In this document: one piece after another, positions 1-9,639 of the stretch
Numbering within the stretch: position 1 is the stretch's first letter
Layout: each line of letters starts with the position of its first letter
Notes under the pieces: generated by a model
Told to the model about the DNA's origin: nothing
The model's input: only the letters and a program-made list of their open reading frames with translations
Database searches by the model: none
NCBI GenBank assembly: GCA_009602725.1
Contig: WELB01000098.1
Location: 479,886-494,804 of the forward strand
Source of the DNA: Spirogloea muscicola
Taxonomy: Eukaryota > Streptophyta > Zygnematophyceae > Spirogloeales > Spirogloeaceae
DNA length: 14,919 bases
Direction of reading: 5' to 3'
Position numbers and translations under genes: made by a program

Positions 1-3000
1 GGCGGACGCGGCGGCGGCGGGGGCGGCGGCGCCCGTGACGCCGCGCGCGTCCGGGCGGCCGGCGCGGGAGCGCAAGAGCGTGGACAAGTTCGTGGTGGAG
101 GACGCGCGGCACCGCGACACGGCCGTGGACGTCAAGCAGGTCCGCGCGCCGCGCAGCTCGCGAGCAAGGAGGTCGGGTCGCCGGGCGGGACTGTGAGGCC
201 AGCTGAGGCCACGACGGCAATGCAGAGCACCGGGCCCGGACTGCCGTGACTGACTGCTGTGACCAGGTCTTGCAAGGACTGCCTTGAGGCGTGGCGACAG
301 CCGTCCCGCTCCTCGCCTCGATAGGCCTTGCCCGCGCAGCCGGCACTGTAGTGAGGCAGCCCCGCCCGCGACAGTCGCTTGGCTGCTCTGCGCATGCGCC
401 GAGGGCAGGGGAGGTTGTATGGGAGGCTGGTCGTAGTCGAGCCAGCCAAGGACGCCCCCAGAACAAGGGCAGGCTGAAGAGTCCTGGCGCAGTGATGCGC
501 TGTAGCTAGCGCTGCGCATCAGATGACTACTTTTGGGGTCAGCTTGCATTCACTTGTTGGTGCCGACGACCACTGTATAGGCAGCTTACTGTCGGGGTTG
601 CTTACCCCCCTCTGCTCGCACCCTCCCCTTCGACTGCTGCAATGGGGACCAAAGGCGTCATGTGGGGAGGCGGAGCACGGGACACTCGCCATGCGGCAGC
701 GCATGCTCTCAACAAGCTGACAGCTGTGCAAGCAGGCGCCGGGCCGAAGCTGATGTACCGCCTGCTGCCTCTTGCAGGGCTCCGGGACGCCGCTCAAGGA
801 CATCCCGAATGGTCAGCAGGCCCCCTCTTGCCTGCCTCGCACACTTTGTGTAGCATGAAGCCTGAACACTTCGGCGAGCTGCTTTCTTGAGTGCGGCAAA
901 CTGTGGCGCGTAGCAAGCTGACACGAGGAGGGCCACATAGACTGCCGAGTAGTGGTCAATGTCGAGCTGCGTCCAGCGGGCTACCAGTAGTGGCCTGGCG
1001 AGCCTTGTGACTTTCAGCAAGGGCTGCCCAGCATCCTGCACCTCAGCCTCTCGTGGCCTTCACGCCCCTCACTGATGCTTGCAGTGACTTTCAAGCTGGC
1101 GAAGCTGCTGCGTAGTGACCGACTGCTCGCCATGCTCCACTCGCTGCTGTACAACAAGCGCGCCAAGGTGTTCACTGATTTATCTTGGTCTTGAGCAGCC
1201 CTGCATGTCACACTGTGCTGCAATGTAGACTGGCAGAAGCTTGAGCAAGACCAGACTTTGATGGGAACTTGGCGCTCACCAAGCCACAGGGGAGCCTGAC
1301 AGATGAACGTTGTGAAGGCGAATATCCAGGAGTTCTCGGGCTTTGTATACGGCGAGAACAAGGTGAGACACCCTACCCTACATTTGCGGCACTGAGGCGA
1401 GCAGGTCTGTGGCTGAGTGACCGACAGACTGTATGCAGTGGCATGCAGCAGTGGTGTGCACACTCAGCCAGCCTGTGCAATGCAGCTCATGAGTGCTGGC
1501 CTGTTGTAAGACGAGCCTTCTCACCTCCGTGGGGGGGGAACTGGGCATCTGAGCAGGAGAAGGAGAGGAGCAAGGTGAGGGACAAGCTCGAGTTGTATAC
1601 CAAAGAGGGACTCTCGCAGCTTCTTGACCTCTTCGACCTTCCCAAACTTGGCAAGAAGGTCCTTGCTACTCACCTCGCGATGCCCAAAGCGAACCGTCAG
1701 CTCTTGTGATTATTCGCCGCTCCGCTACTTGATAGTGGCAAAGATCCGTGGCCAATGTCAGGTTGCTCGATCGGGTGCTGCTCTGAGCAGGAGGAGCAGG
1801 TAGCTCGTGTATTGGAGTTCCTGGACTCACCTCGGCAGGTGTCCAGCGTTGACCTGGCCAAGAAGGTCAGCTCCAGGTGGAGTTCCTCCTTGCATGCCCC
1901 AAATCATTACAGTTGGGTAGGTGATGATCAGTCCAGGTTGCGCTGACACTAACGGTCACGATGCAGGAAGAGAAGGCTGCTCAGAAGCGGCCTGCCAAGG
2001 CAGCAAAGTCAAAGACACCCAAGGTACGTCAGCAGGTGACTGGGGCTAGTCACTTGCCAATCAATGTCAAGCCAACAATGATGTTCAGAATTTGTGGTGC
2101 TCTCAAACTGCAACCACGAACACCAGCCTGACAGAGCGCTCGCTACTCTTGCTGCTCCCGACACAGCTTCTTTGTGCTTGCACAGCAGCTCGAGATTGAG
2201 CATGGTTCTGCTCTCAAGAAGAAAAGGAAGGCAGAGGGTCTCAGTAAGAAAGATGAGGAGGAGCTGGAGAAGGAAAAGGAGCAGGAAGAAGAGGTCGACA
2301 AGGAGGAGCTGGAAGAGGAAGAAGAAGAGGACAAGGAGGACGAGGGCAATGAGGAGGACAAAGAGGAGGAGGAGGAGGACGATGCAAAAGAGAGTACAGA
2401 GAAGAGAAGGAAGACGAAGGTCAAAGCTTCCTCTACCAAGCCGAAGAAGCCCAGCGCCGCAACAGTGACACCCTCCAAAGTCACTGGTCGGGGTGGTGCT
2501 TCTGAAGGTAAAAGGCTCATGCATGGAAGATTTTACGGCATGCTTGCATATGTAGTCGCCAGATTGGCAATCAAAGCATTTAAGTATTCCTCTACCATCA
2601 CAAGTGCACCTTAACGAAGAAGCTCTGCAAGCTGATGGCTCTGAACGTAGGTCAGAAGAAGATGCCCAGTGACACGCAGCTCCGGAAGAAAGTTGCTGAG
2701 ATTCTCAAGTCTGCCGATCTTGGCCAGGTCAGCTGTGCCCTAAGCTAAGCCTTCGCTCTGTGAGAAGATGAGCAGATTGCACATGATTGCGGGCATGTAC
2801 TGATGAACAGTATGATGGTAAGAAGATGGCGCATGATGGGCTGTCACGCGAACATCAAGCGCATCGAGTTAATTGAGATGGAAGATGCTGATTTTCCTTA
2901 TGTCCTATTCCCTTGACACAAGCTCGTTGGGTGCATTGTGCAGCTTTCTTTGAAGAAGGTCCGGGAAGAGCTTTGTAAGTCCTGCCCCAATGATAACCCT

Positions 3001-3961
3001 CCTCCCCACCCACCCCCCCCCCCCNCCCACCCCCTCCTTTCCACCTCCCCCACTCCCCCACGCGCTCTTCGCCCCAATCCCCCACTCCAATATCACAGTT
3101 GTGCCTGGTTGTCTAGGGGTCACTGTCTAGCTGTGGGGTTTCATTCAGGAGAAGACATTCGAGGCTATGTCTGCTCCAGTTGGCATGCCGAGTCTCGACA
3201 ACTCTTATCAGAGGTGCTAGGGGCAGGTCACAAGACACAGTAGTGTCTGCGCTAGCAAGGCTCAGGGTGCAAGGAGCTAAAACACTATGCTGACATGTAT
3301 AGCAAGCTCAAACAACCTTCTGCAGCAAGTCATTTCGCTGTCAACGTGGACCCCAAGAAGGCCTTCATCAAGAAAGTGGTAGAGGAACTCATGCCCGAGG
3401 ATAACGACGAGGACGATGACAAGGAGGACAGGGGTGCTACTGCAGATAAAGAAGCTCCTGCTCCTGGCAACCTGAAAAGGGACAACGAGGAGGCCACAGA
3501 TGGGCCTATTACAGGCGAAGATTCGAAGGCATCAAAGGACGATGAAGAGTCTAAGAAGGTGAGGTGGCAACTTACACCTTATCTGGAGCCTCCTATTTGT
3601 GACTGCTTGTAAGTGCCAAACATGAAATCGTGTGGTGGTCAATACTGTGTCAGCCCAGGAAGTCGAAGCTTTTGTTCAACCAAACACAATTCAGCCATAA
3701 TAGTGGACGCACAAACAGACGCAGAGAGAATGAAGTACTTACTCTAAGCTGAGACTACATGTGCAGGATAGAAAAGTAAAGGACCACGATGAGAAGGTGG
3801 ATGCAGCTCTCGCTGTGGCCAAGAATGAGCCAGGCAAAGGAGAGAGGCAATCCGAGCACCCGGAGGCGGATGATGGCAAGTCGAAAGCAGATGGGAGAGA
3901 TCAGGACGAGGAAGATGTGCTGGAAAAGCAAGTTGAAGAACACACGCATCAGGGAACTTGA
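1..3961 (+). CDS. DEK: DEK-type chromatin protein, 5'-truncated, 12 exons
   Basis: DEK proteins are nuclear DNA-binding and histone-interacting factors that shape chromatin. Exons inferred from GT-AG sites and phase: 2-139, 778-811, 1085-1167, 1303-1362, 1557-1658, 1791-1865, 1967-2023, 2186-2507, 2651-2727, 2944-2974, 3326-3558, 3767-3961. They join to 1407 nt in one open frame, 468 residues plus TGA. Numbered from the first codon in the window: RERKSVDKFV (22-31) and GSGTPLKDIPNV (47-58) match the conserved DEK N-terminal block. LLYNKRAK and IQEFSGFVYGENK (to residue 105) lead into a SAP-like helical region (106-164). Exon 8 holds a very acidic Glu/Asp/Lys tract (about 205-255), as in DEK spacers. 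PSDTQLRKKVAEILKSADLG through FIKKVVEELM is the C-terminal DEK_C domain. An acidic tail of roughly 110 residues follows, longer than in animal DEK, where DEK_C ends the protein. The start codon lies off the left edge. Intron 1 (638 nt) shows nothing else. Exon borders are predictions; the family call is strong. Confidence 0.88.
3001..3085. repeat. C-rich pyrimidine tract with one ambiguous base
   Basis: Within the DEK intron between exons 10 and 11 lies a nearly pure C/T stretch with long C runs; position 3025 is N. It is probably a low-complexity intronic tract where base calling or assembly was uncertain, so the true length may differ. It does not touch an exon. Confidence 0.85.
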
Positions 3962-4599
3962 ATGTAAGCTACAAATGAAGCATGTCGGGCTCAGCAAGTT
4001 TTGGGGTCTAAAACCTCCTGACGTGCAGCGCGGGCAGGGCTGCCAAACCCGAAGTGGAGATTGGAGAGGCTACTGGAGGCACCTGAGAGAAGCTCGGAGC
4101 TATGTCAGCTGTGGATCCTGCCTGCAGACGCAAAGTCTGCCTGTCACTGCAGCAGATTCGGGCTTCAAGTCCAGTGGTATAGATTGCCAGTGAGCAGAGG
4201 ATGAGGTACTTGAAGAAGCAGGAGCCGGGTAGTGGTGTCCTTCATACGTCAAGGTGGCACAAATGCCAAGAGGTGGCCCTAGTCAGAGCTGAGGCTGCGC
4301 CCCACTCAGTAGTGAAGCAGTCCTATGCTCGCTGGCCTGAGGGCTACTCTGTGGGCTGTCGTCCTCCTGCCTAGCCTGCATGACGAGACTGGAGTGCGAG
4401 AAGAAGGCGTGCAATGAACATGCAATAGAAGGGAGGCAAACCCAAGCCAGTATCCACTTCGTAAGAAGAACAAAGAGAAACCAGTCACCTTTTGAGAGGA
4501 CGTTGACTTAAGTGCTCCACGTTGTGCAAGCCGAGTGGGGCGTTGTTTCAAACCTCCACGGCTTGCAAGGGCCTGAACCCTGAGCTCCCCAGATCTCAA
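3962..4599. other. DEK downstream region, no gene seen
   Basis: This holds the presumed DEK 3' UTR and spacer. A TGTAA motif at 3963-3967 sits immediately after the stop, too close to act as a usual poly(A) signal and better read as a GTAAGC donor-like sequence. No further TGTAA was noticed before the next gene. Short open frames here match no family I recognise. Confidence 0.5.
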
Positions 4600-4700
4600 A
4601 TCCAAAGCTTTGGGACAGCGCTTCTCGGCCCCCTCAGACCTCGTCAATGGCTTTCGGGCTGGCTGTTCACAGCCACTCTATGAACAGCCAGCCCGAAGGC
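4600..4700 (-). repeat. Dispersed repeat module A, copy 1, minus orientation
   Basis: The text parallels 10486-10560: an AAAGCTTTG-type start, a GCTCTTC-like stretch, a GGCCCC-rich block, CTCGTCAATG, then CGGGCTGGCTGT..ACAGCC. This copy ends in a perfect hairpin (see 4653-4697). It belongs to the same family as the copies around 9500, 10200, 10550, 14050 and 14350. Confidence 0.6.
4653..4697. repeat. Perfect 17-bp inverted repeat (hairpin), 11-nt loop
   Basis: The left arm TTCGGGCTGGCTGTTCA (4653-4669) is exactly complementary to TGAACAGCCAGCCCGAA (4681-4697), with loop 4670-4680. It extends the imperfect GGGCT/AGCC palindrome found in other copies of module A. It could form a cruciform in DNA or a strong hairpin if transcribed. 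It lies about 530 bp upstream of the LLP-homolog start codon. Confidence 0.9.
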
Positions 4701-4752
4701 AATCGATCGCGAAAGCCCGCAAGCGTCTGTCTTTCTTCGTTTGGAATGGAGT

Positions 4753-4782
4753 GGGTTTGGGCGAGCCACTAAACCCAAACCC
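4753..4782. repeat. Short inverted repeat GGGTTTGGG / CCCAAACCC
   Basis: Nine-base perfect arms at 4753-4761 and 4774-4782 flank a 12-nt spacer. It lies at the border of the GC-rich region upstream of the LLP-homolog gene. No function can be assigned. Confidence 0.6.
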
Positions 4783-5228
4783 CGGAACCAGGGCCGTGCG
4801 CCTTGGCCTCCTGCCGCCGCCGGCGTGCAAGCAGGGCGGGGCGCCGGAGCGGCGGCCGCGTCAGTGACTGCTTCTTGGCGGAATCCGAGCTTTGGGCTGG
4901 CGTCGGACCGGGGACCCCTGCCGCGCCACACCCGCCCCTGCCGCGCCACACCCGCCCGCCGGCGCTGCGCGCTCCCTCTCTCATCTTAGGCGTGGGCTCC
5001 TGCGCCCGCCTCGCTCTATCGCCCGCTCCCGCAGCCACACCGCCGCCCGCCTCTGGCCGAAAGCAGTAGTGGGCTTACCCCGTGAGACAGAGTCCCTGGT
5101 GGTGGAAGAGCTTCACCGGTGTCCACTGCCCGCTGCCTCGCGCGATTACTCCAATGCCCGACAAAAGCGGCAGCCTTTAGCAGGCTGTGCGGCTCGCTAG
5201 CTCGCCTGTGGAGGCTCGGCAGGCGAAG
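4780..5228 (+). promoter_or_regulatory. GC-rich probable promoter and 5' UTR of the LLP-homolog gene
   Basis: GC content is clearly higher here than in the DEK 3' flank, as at the 5' ends of the other genes in the window. No TATA box was seen. The 20-bp tandem pair at 4915-4954 lies inside. Open frames in this stretch are Pro/Ala/Arg-rich, low-complexity by-products of GC content. The region assignment is inference from composition and position. Confidence 0.4.
4915..4954. repeat. Tandem repeat, 20-bp unit x2
   Basis: The unit CCCCTGCCGCGCCACACCCG is present twice head to tail, and CCGCGCCACA recurs at 4921 and 4941. A duplicated GC-rich box 275-315 bp before a start codon could be a doubled promoter element, but simple slippage is as likely. 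Confidence 0.85.
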
Positions 5229-5863
5229 ATGGGCAAGTCCATCCGGTCCAAAAAGGCCAAACGACTGCGCACGCAGCGTCGTGAGCTGGTGGAGGGGCAC
5301 TACCAGAAGAAGGAGGACGTGAAGCAAGCGGTGCTGGCAGCCGTCCTCCAGCAGAGGGAGGCCGCACAGGCTGCCCTAGCTCAGCCCATGGGTGCGAGCT
5401 CTTCTTATGCTGAGCCGCTATATCACCGTGGCCTCATGCCCATTGAATATGTATGTGGACCGTCTTTTAATGTGGGCTGTTGAGTTTGTCTTGCTCATCC
5501 TTGTCTAGGCTGGCTACACTGTACGAAGATCCTTGCGGAATGGCAAGGACGTCAGGTGGCGTGCTGAGCACTGGAAACTTGAGTCAAACCGCGCACGCAT
5601 CTGATACTGTGCTTCTCTGCTTTCCTCACCTTGCAGTAGAGGAGGTGCATTTGCAAGAAGGCGCTAGTGCAGCAAGTTTGGACAGCAAAACTATGATGGC
5701 TGTTGACAAAGCTGTGTTGCCAGAGCGAGCTCCAGGAGCACTGAAGCCACAGGGAGGTGTTAAGAAGGGCTTCAAAGTGGGTGGCCCCAGGGTAAAGATG
5801 AGCATAGGGAGACGCCGAAAGATGGAGAAGAAGGCCCAGAAGCAGAAGGAGTTCCCTGTGTGA
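5229..5863 (+). CDS. LLPH: LLP-homolog / DUF2423 family small basic protein
   Basis: The N-terminus MGKSIRSKKAKRLRTQRRE matches the conserved MAKS(L/I)RSK block of the LLP-homolog (LAPS18-like, DUF2423) family, small basic nucleolar or nuclear proteins linked to ribosome biogenesis. Preferred model: exon 1 5229-5391 and exon 2 5637-5863, joining ATG-G to TA-GAG, 129 residues plus stop, close to the animal protein's length. Residues 36-51 are a short Ala/Gln helix. The C-terminus (KPQGGVKKGFKVGG... to KKAQKQKEFPV) is Lys/Arg-rich, as expected for nucleolar retention. The ATG at 5229 is the first in frame and has A at -3 and G at +4. A rival three-exon model uses a stronger donor GTATGT at 5451 and a small exon from 5509, changing only the middle. 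The family call is fairly sure; the intron is less so. Confidence 0.72.
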
Positions 5864-6332
5864 AGCTGAAAGTCTGTGCTGGCGGGAATCTAGAAGCTGC
5901 CACACACAGGACCTTTCTGTTCAGTTCCTGTGGCCTCCTGAGAACCTGTATATACCTTCTCAAGCTACCTTCTGGCGATGGCAAATATTGTGCTGGGAAC
6001 TCAAAGTTGAGGAAGGGACTACAAGAGGAAGAGCTTCGCTTGCAGACTACAGTACGTCTACACTCTATGCAGTCACTGGGTTCTTGACTAATGATGAGGC
6101 TCAAGCTTGACTCTTCATCTTGGAATGGACTGACAGCACAAACTACAACCACTCTCATCCTCTTAAATGTGCACACAAGAATGGCAAACTTGCAGGCGGC
6201 AATCCAGACATTCGGGACCCTTTCCTTTAAGATGCTTTCCTGATCATCTCAAGCACACCTCTAGCAGCGTGGACCTAGACAAACCCAGCATGCAATGTGC
6301 ACACAGATGAGGTGTCATTGCATGCGACTTGC

Positions 6333-6337
6333 TGTAA
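6333..6337 (+). terminator. Candidate TGTAA poly(A) signal for the LLP-homolog gene
   Basis: TGTAA is the usual polyadenylation signal of chlorophyte green algae. This is the first one noticed downstream of the stop at 5863, giving a 3' UTR of roughly 480 nt. The assignment assumes the organism is a green alga. Confidence 0.45.
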
Positions 6338-6502
6338 CAATGTTCAAGTGTGACTGAGACTAAGCAGTACTGCTGACAGGATACTTTGTGGATGCGCACT
6401 GCTGCTGAATCTCACTGGTCGAAGTTAACTGGTCAATGCATGAAGGTACACAGCTCCCAATTAGGAGAAAGAATGTGTCACACAAGATGACAAGATGACA
6501 AC

Positions 6503-6507
6503 TTACA
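6503..6507 (-). terminator. Candidate TGTAA poly(A) signal for the PP4 gene
   Basis: TTACA on the plus strand reads TGTAA on the minus strand, about 250 nt past the PP4 stop. A second candidate at 6680-6684 lies only about 75 nt past the stop. The two convergent transcripts would not overlap if these sites and 6333 are used. Confidence 0.4.
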
Positions 6508-6756
6508 ACCAGCTGCAGTCCATCCCGCTACTGTGCTATTTATGTGGTCTTGCATTACCTCCAAGGTGCAGTAGCAGTAGCATTCCTTGACCACCTCGCG
6601 CACTTCAGGACCTGCTTGATCTGGGTGCTGACGGCAGCTGTTTGCGAACATGGACAGCGAAGGTGATGCCAAGCAAGGCTTACAAATGCTTGGTCCATCT
6701 GAGGAAGAACGTTCGATGTGCCACTCTATGATCCGATTCTAACTATCTTGCTGCTG

Positions 6757-9057
6757 CTAGAGGAAGTAATCAGGTGCCGGTTTCTTCGAAGGAATGCCCC
6801 TCGACTCCTGCAGCATGACATAGACCTCTAGCTGAATTCAGTCAATCATAAGGCCAGAGTATGAGTCTGAAAAGTTGAGTGCCTGACAAGCCACGCATTC
6901 ATACAAGACACAAGATATGACTTGGGGTTGACCATCCCCATACCTGAGGCGCGGCCACAAACACTTCGAATTTCTTTTCGAGGTTCTCATCAAGCTTGAG
7001 AATGGCCGCAACGTTGCCACACCTGCTTTGCAGAGAAGCCTCACCACAGCATGCTGATATAAGTAGACAAACTTGCTGCTCACTTGTCAGGCAGACATTC
7101 CCAGCAGTACCCTATATCTATACCCGATATCCTTAGCTCATTCCTCTGAGGCTCTTCACTCCTCTTCTTTCAATTCATGCCTGCATTGGAAGGTTATTTC
7201 CAAACCTTACCTGTAACAGTAATTGGGTGCTGACCAAACTGTCACAAGCTGTTCATTAAACATCCACTTGTAGCCCTCCATGACCAACTGATGAGCTCGG
7301 GCGATGACTTCAATCTTGTTGGTGTGATTGAATTGCGACACAACATCTCCTCCAAATAGATAACCTGCTCCCCGTGGACTCAAGCCCCATGCCTCAATCT
7401 CTTCGGGATCTGACCATAGAAGGTCACACATTGCTCCATCATGAGGCACCTCCTGCTTTCGGTCGATTGTGCGGATCTGTTCGTCTTGATCAGGCACAAT
7501 GTGGTCAGTGCTGTGCACGGACATGGGCGCAGGCAACTGCCTTTGAGGCCAATGCTTGGGATAGCAGATTCAGACACGGTCAAAAGCAAGCACGGAATTA
7601 AAAACTGCAGTTATAGTAACTCCACAACTGGGACGCGACTAAAAGGGAATCTATACTACAAGTGTGTATCACTAAAAAGACGACTACCTCATTCAAAGTC
7701 CTGATAGAAGGTGACAATCCACCATGAACTCCAAAAATTTGATTCTCAATCAGAGCTGACAAGCTGTCATAGAAGCACAGACACTGAGAACCTTCTCAAT
7801 CAGAGCTGACAAGATGTCACATAACCACAGACACTGAGAATCGTCCTTTTAAGAGTACTCAATCTTACTACTGGACAATACCTCCGCAAAACCAAAGAAG
7901 AAACTAGCAAACCTTGCTAAAGGCAGCAGTACATCATTCACTCCACTGAGCAGCTTAATGTGGACAGCTGTGTTGACAATACCTGAGGTAATCGAAAATG
8001 TCTGTGCAGTAGCGCCACACATTGGCTGACCCGTACTTGCGCAGGCACTCGTCATAAAAGCCGTAGACCTACAAAAAGCAGCAGCAGAAAGAGCCATGCA
8101 TATGAAGGATCTAGGCCCTCCTGTTCCAGGGTTGAGGCTTTCCCAGCACGCCCTCATAACTGTGACCCGCTAGTCCATGTGTTGAGCCTCTCTCTACGTG
8201 AGAGGCACATGCAAATGGCCCATAAACGGGGATCCGCAGCTCAATAGCAGAAGCTTCATCAGCTTGCAGCAAGCTGCCAGCCACCAAGTGCTAAGCAAGT
8301 TCCTTCACTTATGCAGCACGGGCGCTGCGCTAACTCACACCGTGCAGCCAAGAAGCCTTGGGCAGGGACAGTTTCAGCAGCAGCCTTAGTCAGTAGCCTT
8401 AGAGGCTACATCTCTTTCCCAGATTTACAACAAGGATCATGGATAACAATTGGGACGCTGGCCGCACACCTTTGTGATCTGCCGGCTTTCGTGATTGCCC
8501 CGTATCAGAGTGATCCTGTCTGGATAGCGCACCTGGCGGCCAAGATGAGTAGGTCATCTGATCAGATCATCACTTGCGCCGCTCTGTCTGTGTGCAGCTG
8601 CGGAGGCGCAGGAGCTGTGTTGACAGTGCCGGGGGCCAGTGGGGTGCATACCTTGAGGGCGAGGAGGAGGAGGAAGGTCTCGACAGAGTAGAAGCCGCGG
8701 TCGACGAAGTCCCCCATGAACAGGTAGCTGGTCTGCGGGCAGTCCCCGCCGACCTTGAAGAGCTCCTTGAGGTCGTAGAACTGGCCGTGGATGTCCCCGC
8801 ACAGCTGCAAGCGCGGCGGCCCTTCCAGGCACGGCGGGCGTCAGAGGCCGAGCGCGGGACGACGGCCGTGGCTGGCGGAAGCTGGGCTGAGACGAGCCAA
8901 GCGGTGTGCCGCTTACCGTGACGGGCGCGTCGACGCGCTGCACGTTGCTCTCCTCCACCAAAATCTCCATGGCCTTGAGGCACAGCGCCTTCACCTCCGC
9001 CTCGGACAGCGGCTCACATCGCTTCAGCTGCTCGATCTGCCGGTCGAGGTCGGACAT
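6757..9057 (-). CDS. PPP4C: Protein phosphatase 4 catalytic subunit (PP4c/PPX), 8 exons
   Basis: A PPP-family Ser/Thr phosphatase that acts in large complexes in DNA repair, centrosome function and signalling. Exons on the minus strand: 9057-8917, 8804-8652, 8532-8470, 8068-7983, 7763-7688, 7476-7211, 7022-6944, 6807-6757. All have GT donors and AG acceptors, and the phases join to 304 residues; animal PP4c has 307. The N-terminus [20 protein letters not shown] is PP4-like rather than PP2A- or PP6-like. Metal-site motifs are intact: GDIHG (50-54), GDFVDRG (78-84), GNHE (110-113), VHGG (160-163), His235 in RAHQ, and [11 protein letters not shown]. The C-terminus is PDYFL, including the Leu that is carboxymethylated in this group. 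Odd points: the usual Cys before VHGG is Gly159, and a 50-bp tandem duplication spans the exon 5 acceptor. The 5' end is GC-rich. Identity is very secure. Confidence 0.95.
7743..7842 (-). repeat. 50-bp tandem duplication across the PP4 exon 5 splice acceptor
   Basis: Two head-to-tail copies, 7743-7792 and 7793-7842, share CTCAATCAGAGCTGACAAG and ACAGACACTGAGAA and differ at about five positions. On the minus strand the downstream copy supplies the acceptor GACAG and the first 21 nt of exon 5. In the upstream copy the same place reads GACAT, so its acceptor AG is lost (C at 7764 versus A at 7814). Confidence 0.9.
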
Positions 9058-9200
9058 GACGCCGGCGGAGCGGGCGCAGCGGTGCTCAGCGCGGCGGGCG
9101 GCGCGGCGCGCGGAGGCCCGAGGGCCGCCGCCGCGCCGCGGGGCGCATCGCCGAGGAGGTTGGTCCCAGGGGGCGCGCTGGACGGAGAGACGGAGTGAGT
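9058..9200 (-). promoter_or_regulatory. GC-rich probable 5' UTR and promoter of the PP4 gene
   Basis: This is a strongly GC-rich block directly upstream of the PP4 ATG. Frames here translate to Ala/Arg/Pro-rich low-complexity peptides on both strands. No TATA box was recognised. The start context on the coding strand is CCGGCGTCATG, shared with QCR9. The boundary is arbitrary. Confidence 0.4.
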
Positions 9201-9479
9201 CCGCTTGTCACAGTTGCACAAGTACAAGGACCACCCGGCGGCGGTGTGCAGCACTTCCTGGAGGCTCGGTGCCTTGTGGGTCTTGTGTCCTGCTATCCGC
9301 ATGCGATTGTCTATGTCCCTCCTTTCCCCCTTAGCCAGCTCATTACCCAGTAAACAGGACATTTGTAAGTAAGGCTAGGATTGGCCTCTGTTCCAATTTC
9401 ATGCGCACCGCGCGCCTTCTCTCTCCAGCGCTCCCAAGCGCTTGCTTTGCACCGCCGCGCCGGTCGCGCCCTTGCAGCA
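9201..9479. other. Spacer upstream of PP4, no gene seen
   Basis: Composition falls from very GC-rich to ordinary across this stretch. Short open frames on both strands match nothing I recognise, and no RNA gene was noticed. It leads into the repeat-dense region that runs to about 11170. Confidence 0.4.
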
Positions 9480-9575
9480 GAAGAAAGGGCTCGCCCATTG
9501 AATAGGGGCTGGAAAAAGCCAGCCCAAAAAAGAATGAACAAAGGACGAGAAGGGGCCAGGGGAAGTACGGAGAAC
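9480..9575 (+). repeat. Dispersed repeat module A, copy 2, plus orientation
   Basis: It contains GGGCTCGCCCATTGAATAGG, GGGCTGGAAAAAGCCAGCCC, then AAAGAATGAACAAAGGACGA and AGGGGCC. The same order of blocks occurs at 14030-14100. The core here is itself a perfect short palindrome, GGGCTGG/CCAGCCC around a 6-nt loop. Confidence 0.65.
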
Positions 9576-9639
9576 AACAAGCACAAAAAAGAAACGAAGC
9601 AGCTACGAAGCACTCAGTAACCCCTGCCAAGCAGCCTCA

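Larger units (their letters stand above)
5864..6756. other. Convergent intergenic region between LLP-homolog and PP4 genes
   Basis: This 893-bp spacer holds the 3' UTRs of two genes that face each other. No coding exon was recognised. It contains candidate TGTAA poly(A) signals for both strands and a small direct repeat (CAAGATGA, near 6482-6497). Base composition is less GC-rich than in the gene 5' ends. Confidence 0.55.

Noticed and set aside
709-1463. Minus-strand frames of 110 and 149 residues
   Set aside because: They lie antisense to DEK exons 2-4 and introns, which are supported by family motifs and phase; no domain is visible on the minus strand.
2009-2524. Long minus-strand frames rich in Leu or Ser
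   Set aside because: They are the antisense of the GAG/GAA-rich acidic exon of DEK; runs of CTC/TTC give poly-Leu, poly-Phe or poly-Ser without any domain.
4753-4782. Interstitial telomere-like sequence, from CTAAACCCAAACCCC
   Set aside because: It is too short and does not match a repeated plant (TTTAGGG) or algal (TTTTAGGG) telomere unit; it is better described as a small inverted repeat.
7793-7842. An extra PP4 exon encoded by the upstream duplicate
   Set aside because: It lacks the acceptor AG at the equivalent site, and the duplicated exon piece would read out into intronic sequence with stops.
8574-9334. Plus-strand frames of 115-142 residues
   Set aside because: They are antisense to the first PP4 exons and the GC-rich 5' region. 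The PP4 motifs on the other strand explain the open frames.
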